From: Amaranthus tricolor
Lineage: Eukaryota > Streptophyta > Magnoliopsida > Caryophyllales > Amaranthaceae
DNA: 64,000 nucleotides
Reading direction: 5' to 3'
Assembly (NCBI RefSeq): GCF_026212465.1
Contig: NC_080062.1
Span: 6,566,635 to 6,630,634 of the forward strand
A program made the translations under genes and the position numbers. Numbering within the stretch: position 1 is the stretch's first letter; each line of letters starts with the position of its first letter. Shown in pieces: positions 47,522 to 59,999 of the stretch. The notes under the pieces are model-generated. The model was not told the DNA's origin. It was given only the letters and a program-made list of their open reading frames with translations, and made no database searches.

Positions 47522-47814
47522 TAAAAAAATATTATTTTGAATTTGTTTTAGTTTACTAATTATAACTAAACACATTATTATTGAATATATTATTGTCGTG
47601 AGTCTACGAAGAAGAGATAAATAACCCAAATTTAGCCCAAGCATAAAGCTTAATCAATTTAATTCAACATTTACAAAGTCTTGACCAAGTTAGCTAGCAC
47701 ATGCATTAGTATTTGTAAATATATGGATTTATGCATAAGTTGAATGCTATTAATTGATATCGATAATTGGCTTGTTTTTGAGATAATTTATATAACAATT
47801 CATTTTCTCTAGAT

Positions 47815-47960
47815 TGTATTAATATGAGACAAATTTATAATTAGTCTATTTTTCTAATTAATTACTTTAAAATTCTAAGTGATTACTTTAACAAATTAAC
47901 TATGTACGAGCCAACACAAAAGAAATTGTTTCATCATGAGACCGAATTATTTAAGAATTT
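47815..47960 (-). repeat. dispersed GAGACCGTCTC-family repeat, copy E
   Basis: TTGTATTAATATGAGACAAAT at the left and TCATGAGACCGAATTATTTAAG at the right, with interior AGTGATTACTTTAA as in copy C. A shorter relative follows at about 48105-48310. Confidence 0.5.
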
Positions 47961-48915
47961 GTGTTTATATAATTATTACACTAGTAAATGATTCTTAGAG
48001 TAAATTAAAATCATGAGTTGATTGAGTATTGGGCCAAGGGAAGAGGAGAAAAAAGTTAGCCCAAAAATATATCAGAAAATCAAGAAAAGAAAATTAACGT
48101 ATTCTTATAAGAGACTGTCTCTTGGTGAAACGAGTTTAAAATAAGTTCATATGGTATTAATTTATAATAGTTAGGCTATTTAACTTATCTATAAAATGCG
48201 AGACAAGTTCAAAATAAGTTTATATGATACTAATTTATAATAATTAAGCTATTTAACTTATCTATAAAATACATGTCACGATAAAACCGTGTACAAGAAT
48301 TTGTGAAGAAAATTTTAGAAAAAAAGGAGGATTTGTCTGAATCACTCTTAACATTGATGGTAGAATCACCTTTGATAATCATTGTTATGTTTTGGGATAA
48401 TTCCTGACCTTTTACTCCTTTGATAGTCGCTTTTAATTAATGAAAATTATAATGGAAAGTTAGTATAATTTTGATAGGAAATTTTTTTGACGATTTTAAT
48501 AATTATGCTTGTTCTCCTTCAATTATCTATATTTTTCAAAAATTTATTACAATATGTTATCATTTAAAATGGTGGTAAAAATTGTGAATTTTTTTAAAAT
48601 GATAAAAAATTCATTACCATGGAAATAACATAGGCCATTTCATGAAAATTTACACTACAATTCAGTGTCATTACTACCTTTTAGTATCAATAACCAAATA
48701 GACCAAGATAAAAGACAAAAACAAGCAACTTTATTACTACAACCAAGACAAAAACATCTACCATATATATACATTATGCAACACTTTTGTATCTCCAATC
48801 TTATAATAATACAACATTATCATATACAAAGCCGGAGCAAAATCATATGTTATGCTAAAACCTTCTTTAAAGTAAACCTACCTTACTAGAGTACTAATTA
48901 ATAATATAACATTTG

Positions 48916-51900
48916 TTAACGAGGCATCAACAAAGAATCATCAGGATAATTTGAAGTGTGGCTAGAAGAAGGGTATTCGGGCCATGCCAACAACGGGTTA
49001 CCCGATTTTGGATTCGCCATGCTAGGCGGATTTGAAAATCCATGTATCGACACATACACTCCTTTGGGACGAGTATCAGGAAGGTCAATAATAGGTTCAT
49101 CTTTATTCCTGAAAACGGTAGCCACTTTTCTCATAGTAGGTCTCAGATTCGAATCTAAATGCAAACACGCAAGTGATACACGTAAAATCCTGATGGCTTC
49201 GCCCTCATCGAAATTCTTTCCAAGTTTAGGGTCCACACATTCTACAAGTTTACCATTTGCATGCATATCCCATGCATAATCCACTAAACAACTTTCCCCT
49301 AGAAGATTACTAAACCTCTTCCCACACACAACCTCTAATGCCACCACTCCAAAGCTATAGACGTCAGACTCGGTTGTTGCTTTGCCGGTGTAACTCACCT
49401 CTGGGGCCATGTAACCTAATGTTCCGGCCACCATAGTAGTGACTCCTTGCGTGTTTTTAAGCAATCGAGCGAGTCCAAAATCGCCAAGACGAGGGTTGAA
49501 ATCGGCATCTAACATGACATTGCTAGGCTTGACATCTCTATGCACCACAGGGTCACCACATTCTTCATGGAGGTATAACAAGGCTGAGGCCAGCCCATTT
49601 AGTATCTTGTACCTTGTCTTCCAATCAAGAAAACATCTTCCTGAGAGGAACTCGTTTAGACTCTTTTTGGCCATGTAGTCATATACTAGAAGAAGACTTT
49701 CTTCTTCATGACTCCAACCTTGAAGTTGTAATATGTTTCTATGCCTTAGCCTTCCAATTGTGCCTATTTCTGCCATATATTCCCTCTCACCTGGTAAAAC
49801 AAGGGATAAAAGTTCTTTAATATGTTAATCCATATACAACAACACAATAATACTAGCAGAGCTTTAATACCAAAAGAATGAAGTTTGCGTGTATGTTAGC
49901 CAACAATATATGTTCAACAAATGATGCATCAAATTAATTCAAGCCTTGATACTTAAATTTGTTTTTGGGTAACATAGTCCAATTAATAATGTCGAATTCG
50001 ATACTAATCGACATTATTAGGCTATGTTATCTGAAATAGATTCAAGTGTTAGGGTTTGACGCCAATGAAAATTTTAAATATATACAAAAATCTTTAGATC
50101 ATTATGTTAAAATAAAACTATAAAGAAAATTTTGAGTCTCACTATCATAAAAATTTATAATAATTATAAATTAAAAAACTATATATTAAGACAAATTTAA
50201 CAAGTTGAGCAAATCAATACTTACTACTTAGTTTGATTAAAATAAATTAGTAATTTATTATTATCACTTTACAAATTACACATGCACATTTGCACTTTAA
50301 AAACTTATATTTTAACTTCGTTCGAACACGGCTAGGTTGTGTCTAAATAACATAGCTGTTAGGCAAGTACACAATTCAATAATAGTATACTTCTTGAAAT
50401 ACTTTCAAAATTACAGTATTGTCGCTATTCAACGTTTAAACTTATTTTATATATTATATATTGTGGCTAATGTCAAGTGAAATTCTGATTGAATGTTTAA
50501 TCGCATCCTTTCATAAAATTAAATATTTATGAAATAATTTTTAGATTTGTATAGTTCAATATATAAATAATCAAAATATCACGTAGAATTGCTGAAAAAG
50601 TCAAATGTAGCAACTAGCAAGTATAATAGCACAAAGAAAGTATAATCAAATAGAATCATATTTAAATCGCATACTTTCATAAAAATTTTTAGATGTGTAT
50701 AGTACATTATATAAATAATTAAAATAACACATAAGATCGCGAAAAAAGTCAAAAGTAACGACTATAATAGAATAGAGAAAATATTTATCATGAGAGCATA
50801 AAAAAAAATAACGGTAATTATAATATTGATAAATTATCCTTATTTAGAAGAAGGTAATAGAGGGATGCTTTTAGGATTTTAGTTTATTTTTTTTATTTTA
50901 TTAATATTTATTTTGTCTTTTTTGTAATAATTTACAAAATTACGATTTATTAATTAGAAATTTCAAAGAAAAAAAAAATGATAAAAGAAATTGAAAAGAC
51001 AAACCTTGCTGAGAAGTAGCAGAGATCTTCTTAACAGCAACAGTTTGAGGAGGATCAGAAATCTGCCCTTTATAAACACTACCGAACCCACCAATACCCA
51101 ACAAATTTTCCTTACTAAAATTCTTAGTAGCCTTACACAATTGTTTATAAGTAAACTTCCTTGGTGCATTTGCCGCATACTGTCTCTCCAGCTCTTCCAA
51201 TCTCCTCTCCCTCTCCCTCCTCCTCACCATCCGCCGTCGAAACACCACCATAACAACCACCCCAAACACCGCCAACCCCAAAACCACCGGCAAAACACAT
51301 GCCAAAATAATACCCTTTTTCTTGTTATCTTTTACCGTCCAATTTGGTAAAATATTAGAGGTAAAAACCCAATCATGTAATTGGTGGGTTTCGGTTAAAA
51401 TCCCGGTTGAGGCAGTAAAACCTATGTAAGAAAAACTTGGGATTTTTTTTGAGAGTTTTAGGGTGTAATTAAGGAAGGATTTAAGTGGGTCCCCTTCATA
51501 ACCCACAAAGATTTGGAATTGTTTTGTGTAGCCATTGTATTTGATTTTGACTCTTATTTGTTTTCCATTTTTTAGAGTGATGTTGGAAGTGTTTAGAGAT
51601 TTAGCGATTAATGAATGCATTACACTTGTTGTGTCGATTGCTATGTGGTTTCCGTCTGGATCCCATTCGTTGGCGTATGTGTCCATCTCGATTGCTACTT
51701 GTTGGAAGTCGGATTTACCTGCATACCAACGAAAATGTATAAGTAAATAATGGTTATTTGAAAAAAAAAGTAATTTATTATATTTATATGTCTTCATTTT
51801 ATAGGAGGAGTTTTGAAATTCTATTTTATATTTTTCTTATTTTGTACTATAGTGATTGAAATAAAAAGAATATATTTTAATATTAAGTATTTAGTATTTT

Positions 51901-54900
51901 TGTAGTTAATCGTAAATTAACCATTATTATTTAGGATTTTGTGTGTGGAAAGTAATCTATTTCATAATTATTGCTCATGAGTTGTTGTCCTTATAATGCT
52001 TTAACAAATCATGAAAATTAGTCTCCACTATCTTCATTCTAGTTTTTATAATCTTATATATTTTATAAAATATTTTAATTTTGGTGACTTTCTATTGATT
52101 TATGGTTGAAACAACGAGAAAGTGATCAATGTCAACTAAGTGTGCACTAAAATGGCCTATACAAATGAAGGGAAGTAGCAAAAAAAGTAAAAAAAAAAGG
52201 ATGGGAAAGAACCATTTTAATAGTCACGTGCATTGCAAGTGATGAGTGTTAACTTAGTGTACACTAATGGTCTATGCAAATGGAGGGAAGTAGCAAAAAA
52301 AGGAAAAAAAGGATGGGAAAGAACCATTTTAATAGTCACGTGCATTGCAAGTGCTCAGTCAACTATAAAATACACGGTCAACTCACGACAAACGTTAGTT
52401 GGTAAATTTTTAAAAAGAAAATTTTTTGTTAGGTATTTATTTGCAAAATTCTTTTTATTAGGTAAAATTTAGAAAAAATAATTTTATAAAGTATATTCTA
52501 ATCATCATCATCATACTCAATATTCCGCTCAAAGATAGGGTCTGGATGAAATAAGGTGACAAACAATCCTTACCCGTACTCCCTTTAATGAAATACTAGA
52601 GAAAGTAAGGTATATTCTGATAAAAAATAATAATGAGACATTATTAGTAGGACACAGCAATGTTTAATTTTTTTTCCACTATTAAGGTGATGTTATAAAT
52701 AAACTTGTATCATTTTATTAATATGATCTACTGCCATATAAATAAATAAATATGCAACGATAGCTACATCATGATCTTCTAAAAATCTCAATATTCTTTT
52801 AACTACTGTGACTTGGCCGGTTTAATGTTGAAGTATTCCACACAAATACAAATATCCCTTTTTACAACCTTATCAACTAATATTTATCTTGTATGAGATG
52901 CACTTTATATATAAATTAAATAATTTAATAATACAAATTATTAATATATAAAATTTTTATTTTTTTCACTACAAAGTAGATAGTGAAAAATAAAAAATTA
53001 TATGAAAATGGAATTTAGAAAAATGATATATGCTTAATTTTATCACCTAATAATATTATTCCCTTAATTTTATAAGAATTGTTCCCTTTGATCAAAATTT
53101 TCACAAAAGTTTATTCGTTAAAGACCAAAATGTAATAAAATTAGATAGCAATCATATTCTTTATGTCTAGGAAGATTTTTGAACTAAAAAGAGCATGAAT
53201 TTTAAGGGAAAAAAAAAATATAGAACAACACAAAATGCAAATTATATATGTTTTCTTTATCACCTTATCAAAACAATAATGTTAAGAAAATCAGTAAGTT
53301 TAACAATTGAAATATCTTTCAATAAAATATAATATTTAGTCTAGTTAATAAATTTATTTAATAAAAACTAATGAAATTAAGGAAATAAAGTAAATAAAAT
53401 AAAGAAAAAATAATTCATCCCCCCTTGGCCCTTTAAGTAAATAAAAGATTATGAGATAAGTTGGTCTAATATTATACGTTTCTCTTTTATTTATTTTTTG
53501 TTACGGTGACTTTCTCATTATTTATGGGCAAAATTAATTCTTTCTCCCCGTTATCAATAAGGATTTTTCAGTCTTTCCCCAAATTAATAGAAATATTCCC
53601 TCCGTTTTCATATGTTATTCTCAAATAAAATTTACAAATTTTAGTATTAAACTTTTGACTATGATTTATCATCGATTTATATGAAAAAATACATTCATGT
53701 GGGATCTTGATATATAGATTCGTCTTAATATATACTTTCTAAATATCACAATTAACATTATTTGACTTTTAAATTTATATTGAAATCTGCACAAAATATA
53801 AATAAGAAGAACAAATGAAAACAGAGATTAACTAAGACAACGACATAAAACTAAAATGTACAGCTTGCTTAACCTTGTATTCACCAACCAAACAACTACC
53901 ACATCAAATTAAAACACCTCTTAAAAGACCTAATACAGTGTCATTCCAACAGAAGAAAGCAGGCCAGTGAAGCACATGTGCTCTATATTTTGGCTTTTGA
54001 AAAGTCAACAACTATATACCATTGTTTAAGTGCTTGATTTTTAAAACAATTTATTAATTATACTCCCTCCTATTCAGCTGAACTGTCCCATTTGACTTTT
54101 CACACTTGTCGAGGCAATATTTTAACTCTTAATATCTTAAATTATGCTTAATTAAAAATTGTAAAAAGTTGATATTAATAATCCTTGTATTGAGACGAAT
54201 CAAACAAGATCCCATATGACTATGTTTTAACTTATAGATTAAGAGTAAAATACAAATTAAGAGTGATAAGTGAATAGTGCCAAAAAAAAAATGGGACAAT
54301 TCAGCTGAATAGGAGGTAGTATTAAATATTACTTTATTATATTTTTAATTTATAAGCTATAGTATAGTAATGTGAGATTTTTATATTGTTTGATTTGTCT
54401 CAATACAAAAATTATTATTATCAATTTATTATACTCCCTTCTATTCATAGAGAATGGAACATTTTCTTATTGAGCCAATTCACTGAAAATATGTCTCGTT
54501 TCTATTTTTGTCATTTTTTTACTCTTACTACAATAACACGATAACACATAAATATTAATGCTCTTTATAGAAAAAGAGAGTTTTCGACCCACTTTCCACT
54601 TTTAAGTGGTCCCCCACCCCTCCTTGATTTTGGTGTAAAACACAAATCTCTTATTCTCTATGAATAGGAGAGGATAATTTCCACAATTAAATTATTTTCA
54701 AAAAGCTCATAATAATGTTGTTTAAGCAACTTAATTGTTACAATATGTTTTATTATTAATTTATATATTGGTCCCAACTTTAACCTTTGCCGCCATGAAA
54801 ATTAATTTATATGATACTACTAAAATATTATACATGTTAATAAACTACTTATAGAATTAGTAAATTAAAGTTTTAAAAGCTTTCAATTCTTTACCTACTA

Positions 54901-56161
54901 CACCTCCATTAAGACCAAACTTTGACTTATATCACCATAGCTCTTTTAGCACAAAGTTGGAACCAAGGTCCAATTCCATATAATTAATCTAAATTCAAAT
55001 ACCACATAGATTATTAAAATTTAAATTCATAAAAAATAATTTCTCTAATGATCATTAATTATTTCTAAGAGCAAACTTCTTAAAATTAATGTGATATAAA
55101 TATCATCTAATTCTAGTATTTTACATTTTATTAATTATAGTGATCAAAGATGAAGAGACGAAGGTAATTCATCATTTAGTTTTAGGAGCAAAAATTACAA
55201 AGTTGTGATAATTCTTTTAAATATCATGAGCTAATTAAAAGTGAACGGCTTTTTTTCACGGTAATTTTAGCTTATTTTAAGACAAATATGGAGTTGAATG
55301 GTTAAACTAGCCAATACTAACATTTGATAAATTAACTGGTTGAAACAAATTATTGTTATCAATAAGTTATTTTTAAACAAACAACGTGTTTAAAATCAAC
55401 GGATCAAATCAATCATCAAATCAACTACTGTAATTAGCTACCACCATTTACCAAACATCCCTTAAATATTTATAATATGCTGCCTTATTATAAAAAAATA
55501 ATAAACAATTTCATCATCATCACCATACTAGCTCATATATAATATATCCCAAATTATGATTAGGCCATTAGGGTCTGAAAAATAATGAAATACGACATAC
55601 TATACCGTTATCATATCAAAGGAGGTTGCGACCAGTTCCTCGGCTCGAGATTAAACAATCAATAAGCCAAAAAAAAAAAAGGAAAAATAAAATAAAGGCC
55701 AAAGTCTAACCTGCAAGTAAAGGATCATTGAGACCAAGATAAGAGCCAGCACTTTTAAGAGGAGAAGATTTATTATCAGGAGCAATAACAAAACTCATAC
55801 CATCACCAGTATAAATCTGGTCTAATCTAGGAAATATATTAAAGGAGAAACTTGTACAAAATGAAGCAGGCCATATTTGAACTGGTTTATGGTATAAAAC
55901 TCTTGCTACGGTCATGAAATCATTCGTTCCTGTACTATTCGCCGAAATCGTCGTCAAATTTAAGTACCCTTTTCCGGGGGAGACTTTATCCATGCATAAA
56001 AGATCACTTCCATGGCTACAACTTGATTGGTTGAAGCTTGGAAATGAGAATATGACTTTGCCTTCGTTCTCGCAACTCGGAGAAAAAGGCGAAGTCGAAG
56101 ATAAAGATGATGAAAATAGTAGAAATATGGTGGTGGAAAATAGTAGAAAAAAAGAGGGCAT
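48916..56161 (-). CDS. L-type (legume-like) lectin receptor kinase
   Basis: Three exons on the minus strand: 56161-55711, 51718-51005, 49790-48916. GT-AG borders, both joins in phase 1, and an open frame of 679 residues. Order: signal peptide (about 1-22); legume-lectin domain (about 28-270) with FSFNIF, GDGMSFVIAP and VAIEMDTYANEWDPDGNHIAID; membrane helix (286-310); a basic stop-transfer region; and a Ser/Thr kinase. The kinase keeps all key residues: GIGGFGSV (358-365), the VAVKK lysine (380), HRDVKPSN (472-479), DFG (492-494) and APE (517-519). It should be an active RD kinase at the plasma membrane. The family senses extracellular signals in defence and development; the ligand is unknown. 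Many plant L-type genes lack introns, so two introns, the first about 4 kb and full of MITEs, are unusual. Convergent with the PLATZ gene. Confidence 0.93.
49791..51004. other. intron 2 of the lectin receptor kinase gene
   Basis: AT-rich, with GT donor at 51004-51003 and AG acceptor at 49792-49791 on the minus strand. Two related stretches near 50500-50600 and 50640-50760 share AAATAATTAAAAT and AAAAAGTCAAA motifs. No gene. Confidence 0.6.
52120..52352. repeat. 117-bp tandem duplication with a G-box in each copy
   Basis: Copies at about 52120-52236 and 52237-52352 share GGATGGGAAAGAACCATTTT and AATAGTCACGTGCATTGCA. Each therefore contains one CACGTG hexamer. It lies in intron 1 of the lectin kinase gene. 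Confidence 0.9.
53596..53828. mobile_element. Stowaway-like MITE in lectin-kinase intron 1 (first)
   Basis: TTCCCTCCGTTTTCATATGT at the left and ACAAATGAAAACAGAGAT at the right are inverted, with TA on both flanks. 233 bp. The interior includes GTGGGATCTTGATATATAG, typical of this family. Confidence 0.72.
54063..54319. mobile_element. Stowaway-like MITE in lectin-kinase intron 1 (second)
   Basis: CTCCCTCCTATTCAGCTGAA at the left, TTCAGCTGAATAGGAGGTAG at the right. Inverted ends of about 30 bp, 257 bp total, with TA on both flanks (54061-54062 and 54320-54321). Very well preserved. Confidence 0.92.
54434..54674. mobile_element. Stowaway-like MITE in lectin-kinase intron 1 (third)
   Basis: CTCCCTTCTATTCATAGAGA at the left, TCTCTATGAATAGGAGAGGA at the right, with TA on both flanks. 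About 241 bp, 114 bp after the previous element. Different subfamily: the interior is unrelated. Confidence 0.87.
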
Positions 56162-56539
56162 TTTTTTTTTTTAATTATGAGATATTTGTTTTAGGGAATT
56201 AATGAAAGTTGAGATTTGATGAGAAAAGGGTATTTTAGAAGATCAATATAAGTAAGTTTCTAAGATTTTGGTCATTTCTAGAAATGTGCTTAGATGCATA
56301 GTTTTCTATGTGAGGTCTATGTTAACTTAAGTATTATCATCTTTTATATTGTGGGATGAATGCATTTTGTGTTGTTTTATTATCTATGTGGGTCCCACTT
56401 TTGTTTTTAAATCTTTCTTGTCAATTCTTTTAGAGAAAAATTAGTATATATTCTTCTTTTTGAAAGTTCTCTCTCAAGTTTATAGGCATTTTTAGGTGAT
56501 TAAAATAGTTATCCATATGATATGTACATAAAGTATCAC

Positions 56540-56725
56540 AATTTGAAAGCTTCTAAAAAATATATTGAAAATATCATATTGAAAATATATTGAAAATATC
56601 ATATTGAAAATTATAAATTATGAGCAAGTTCTTTATAATCATATTGAAAGCTTTTAAAAAATATATTGAAAATATCATATTGAAAAATTTAAATTATGAG
56701 CAAGTTCTTTATGATTGAAAATAAC
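56540..56725. repeat. nested AT-rich direct duplication
   Basis: GAAAGCTTCTAAAAAATATA...TATGAGCAAGTTCTTTATAAT (56544-56640) is repeated as GAAAGCTTTTAAAAAATATA...GAGCAAGTTCTTTATGAT (56648-56716). Inside copy 1, ATTGAAAATATCATATTGAA is itself doubled. It lies upstream of the lectin kinase gene. Confidence 0.88.
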
Positions 56726-56729
56726 TGAA

Positions 56730-59300
56730 CTAAATTAATCTAAATAGAGAAAATAAATTGAAAATAAATTAAAATCACATATCGAAAATATTTTGTTATG
56801 TTATAGTTTCATATGTCCTAAAAAATATACTACATTTGTTTCAGTTCTAAGTTAATTTCCATTTAATTTTGACTCATTGTAATACATTATTTTCATTGTT
56901 TAATTTTACTACTTCTCATAATGATCTTATGCTTTAACTATATAGATTAATAATAAAATTTATATTAAAATTGATTGCTGAAAGTGAAAAAAAAAATTCA
57001 AAATTTAATATTGAGACAGAGCGAGTATATTGTCTTTATTATTTTTTAATAAAAAAAACTAGTGGCTTTCATGGAAATTTAATTGTAATGATACACTTTG
57101 AAAAGTTTATACTATCAATTCAGCTAGGTAGAACAATGTCAAATGGTTAGAATTTTATCTTTCTAAAGTGAAGCAAGAGTTTCAATCTTCACATTTTTTG
57201 ACTTTTGAAAAAAATATACAAATCCATCCACTCATATAAGTGGTAATTTAACTTCTAGTATGTCTAGATGAAACCAAAACCCCATATAATTAAATAAATT
57301 TAGATGATATGATAAAAATGTATGACTACCATCTAAAAGTCTAAAGCTATATAACATGTATGTACCATAGAATTATCTTGCACTTGCCTAAATGGCCCTA
57401 AATAGTAGACCCAAAGTTATTAGAAAAGAAAAAAAAAATTCCCTTCATACTATAAGGTATAAATTATAATTATCTCCACAAAAAGAGCGAATACTTGTAC
57501 TTATTTATTTATTTATTTATTTATTGAAATTGACTAGTATACTTATCAATTGATATAGGGTTGTTAACAAAAAATTATCGAATAATTTTAATTCATCTAA
57601 ATATAAATAGATTCTGATAAATTAGATAATTGAAAAAACTTATTATTATTAGCAAGCTAATTTACAATAATTTGCTGTTAACAATGAACTAAAAATTAAT
57701 TGGTCCTTAATAAACAGATATATTAGTAAAATAGTACTATAAATAATTATTGTTTTTGTTTATTAGGCCTTAGGAGTTAAGGCTAAGCCCAAGAACTATT
57801 GTATATATTTCATCAAATTAATAAAAATACCACGATAAATATTTTTACCCTGGTTTTTATAGTAATAAAAAAATATTTTACTAATACTTTTTTGCTTTTT
57901 AATAGTTGTTACGGTCACTGTAATAATTATTGTCCATCAACTACTGATCTTAAACATATACTTCTCTATGTTTAATGTAACATAGTCAAGCGGGATCTTG
58001 TTTGATTCATATTAATGCACGTTTTTATAATATTAACATCTTAAAATTTTTTATTATGTGAAATTAAATATGTTAAAGATTAAAATTATGTATTAGATAT
58101 CGTGAAAAACAGAAATATAACAACTAATATTAAAAATAAAAGCAAATATACAGTTTAGCAAGATGTTAGTTATATCAATTTAAAATATTAACTGATCAAA
58201 TAAATTATTAATGTCATCTATCAGTTATCTGCCGAATAATCTCATAGATTGTGAGGTGATACAATTTTTAATATTTTAATATTGCAGATTTTCCATCTTA
58301 ATTGACCTTTATGCAAGACAATGTGTTGGAAGCTTGGAGCTTGCCAATAACAAATTTGAAATTTCCAATAAAAAAAACTGAAAAACTTAGTTAATTGATC
58401 ACCACATGGTTCGTGTACTTAACTCTCGGTTATTATTAATCAATAGTACCAAAGGAGCATGGGGACCCATATTGGCTGTATTCCAATGAATATTTATTTC
58501 TCAATCCTATTATTGACGTCCCGTACCGATCAATCTAGAACAAAATTAAATAATGTCGATAATATAAAAAATAAGCTCATTAAGAATTAAATTTGGGTTA
58601 ATATTGACACATATTAAAGATCATACTAGCTTAATCGGCACATATATTAAAATCTCTAATTATATAATTACTTCGTTCTGAAATACTCGCTACATAAGAG
58701 GTTTTCACATAACGGTTGATGAAAATTATTTAGATAAATTAATGTGGAAAATAAATTTCAAGGGAATTTTAACTTTTTGAAATATCCTTTTAGTAATTTT
58801 CTCAAAAATTAATAAATTTGTTATTTGACATGTGAAAATTTATACTCTTATTTAAGAGCATGAGAATTGAAAATAAGTACATGTGATTTGTGAGTAAATC
58901 TTCATGCTCTGTGGGATTTTAGTTAATCAAACAAGACATAAGTGATTTTATCATTTCGATAACGTTTCCTAAGAAATTAAGAATTTACAATTTCAAACAA
59001 AATAAAATACTACCAAACAAATTTTTATTTGTTTCTAAGTCTATAAAACATTATTGTACAAATAAATAAATAATAATTTATAATAATAAAAATACTTGTT
59101 CTCGGACTACAATAGACTGATAGATTTATTTTGACATGTATTCATAAAATTTATTTTTGACATAACTATATTTAAAATAAATTTTTTTTAGAGTATATAA
59201 CATACTATTAAATTAAATTTTAATTTTTAATTAAAATAATTACTTTACATGATAATTATTAAAAGCCAGAATGAAAATAAGAGGACATGTTAGAACATAA
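56730..59300. other. intergenic, no gene seen
   Basis: AT-rich. Contains a (TTTA)n microsatellite at about 57500-57525 and a decayed Stowaway-like stretch near 57960-58020 (TAACATAGTCAAGCGGGATC). No protein or RNA gene recognised. Confidence 0.5.
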
Positions 59301-59486
59301 ACTATAACATATTCGGCCGTGCCAAGGTGCACATTGAAAACAGTGGATACTTTAAAAATGCAAGAGGCTCGATTGCCAATAGGATGTGATTTTGGAGATG
59401 CAAATAATAGCCAAATTAAGAGCATTTTAGATCTACGTATTCCAAAAAGAGGCACACAACACGTTATAGAATATCGCGCATACTAA
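59301..59486 (+). other. short coding-like segment, unidentified
   Basis: A 61-codon open stretch, bounded by a stop upstream, ends RIPKRGTQHVIEYRAY then TAA. Its amino-acid mix (LKTVDTLKMQEARLPIGCDF) looks more protein-like than the AT-driven frames nearby, and the base composition is locally more balanced. It has no ATG at its start and no recognised family. It could be a last exon or a fragment of a dead gene. Confidence 0.25.
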
Positions 59487-59799
59487 ATTCCTTCATTTTT
59501 GTACCTTTTCCAATTTCAGTCCGTCTTGTATGAGACCGTCTCACTGTGACTCATGAGATTGATTCAAACAAAAAGCCTATTAGTAAAAAAAAGAAAATTG
59601 AATTCCCATTTGTACAGGTTGTATTTTTTTAAAATAGTTTGGACTAACTCAATTGGAATCGACTCACAGTAAGACGACCTCAATAAAGAATTAATGTTTC
59701 TTTTTACATTTATTGGCAATGTTAAAAAGATAGAACATTTTTTAATATTAAGAATATAGTGGAACAAAAAAAATTAATACAACTTATTAAAAACATATG

Positions 59800-59990
59800 A
59801 AGTAAGAACGGAATAAATGAGGCAAACTAGGCTCAAACAAGTTGATGCTCGTCCGAGCACCTAATTACTTGTTTGAGTGCTTTTGTGCTCAAAGCATCTT
59901 GGTATTACATGAGATAGAAACTAATGTAGCTTTTTTTTTTTAATAATTTTGGTATTTGCTTGTTCGAGTGCACAAGTACAGACGCAAATT
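59800..59990. repeat. fragment with GCTCGTCCGAGC motif
   Basis: GATGCTCGTCCGAGCACC, GTGCTTTTGTGCTC and TTGTTCGAGTGCAC repeat the palindromic vocabulary of the LTR-like pieces at 8.9, 10.1 and 33.1 kb. Probably a small relic of the same family. Confidence 0.35.
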
Positions 59991-59999
59991 TTTCATAAA

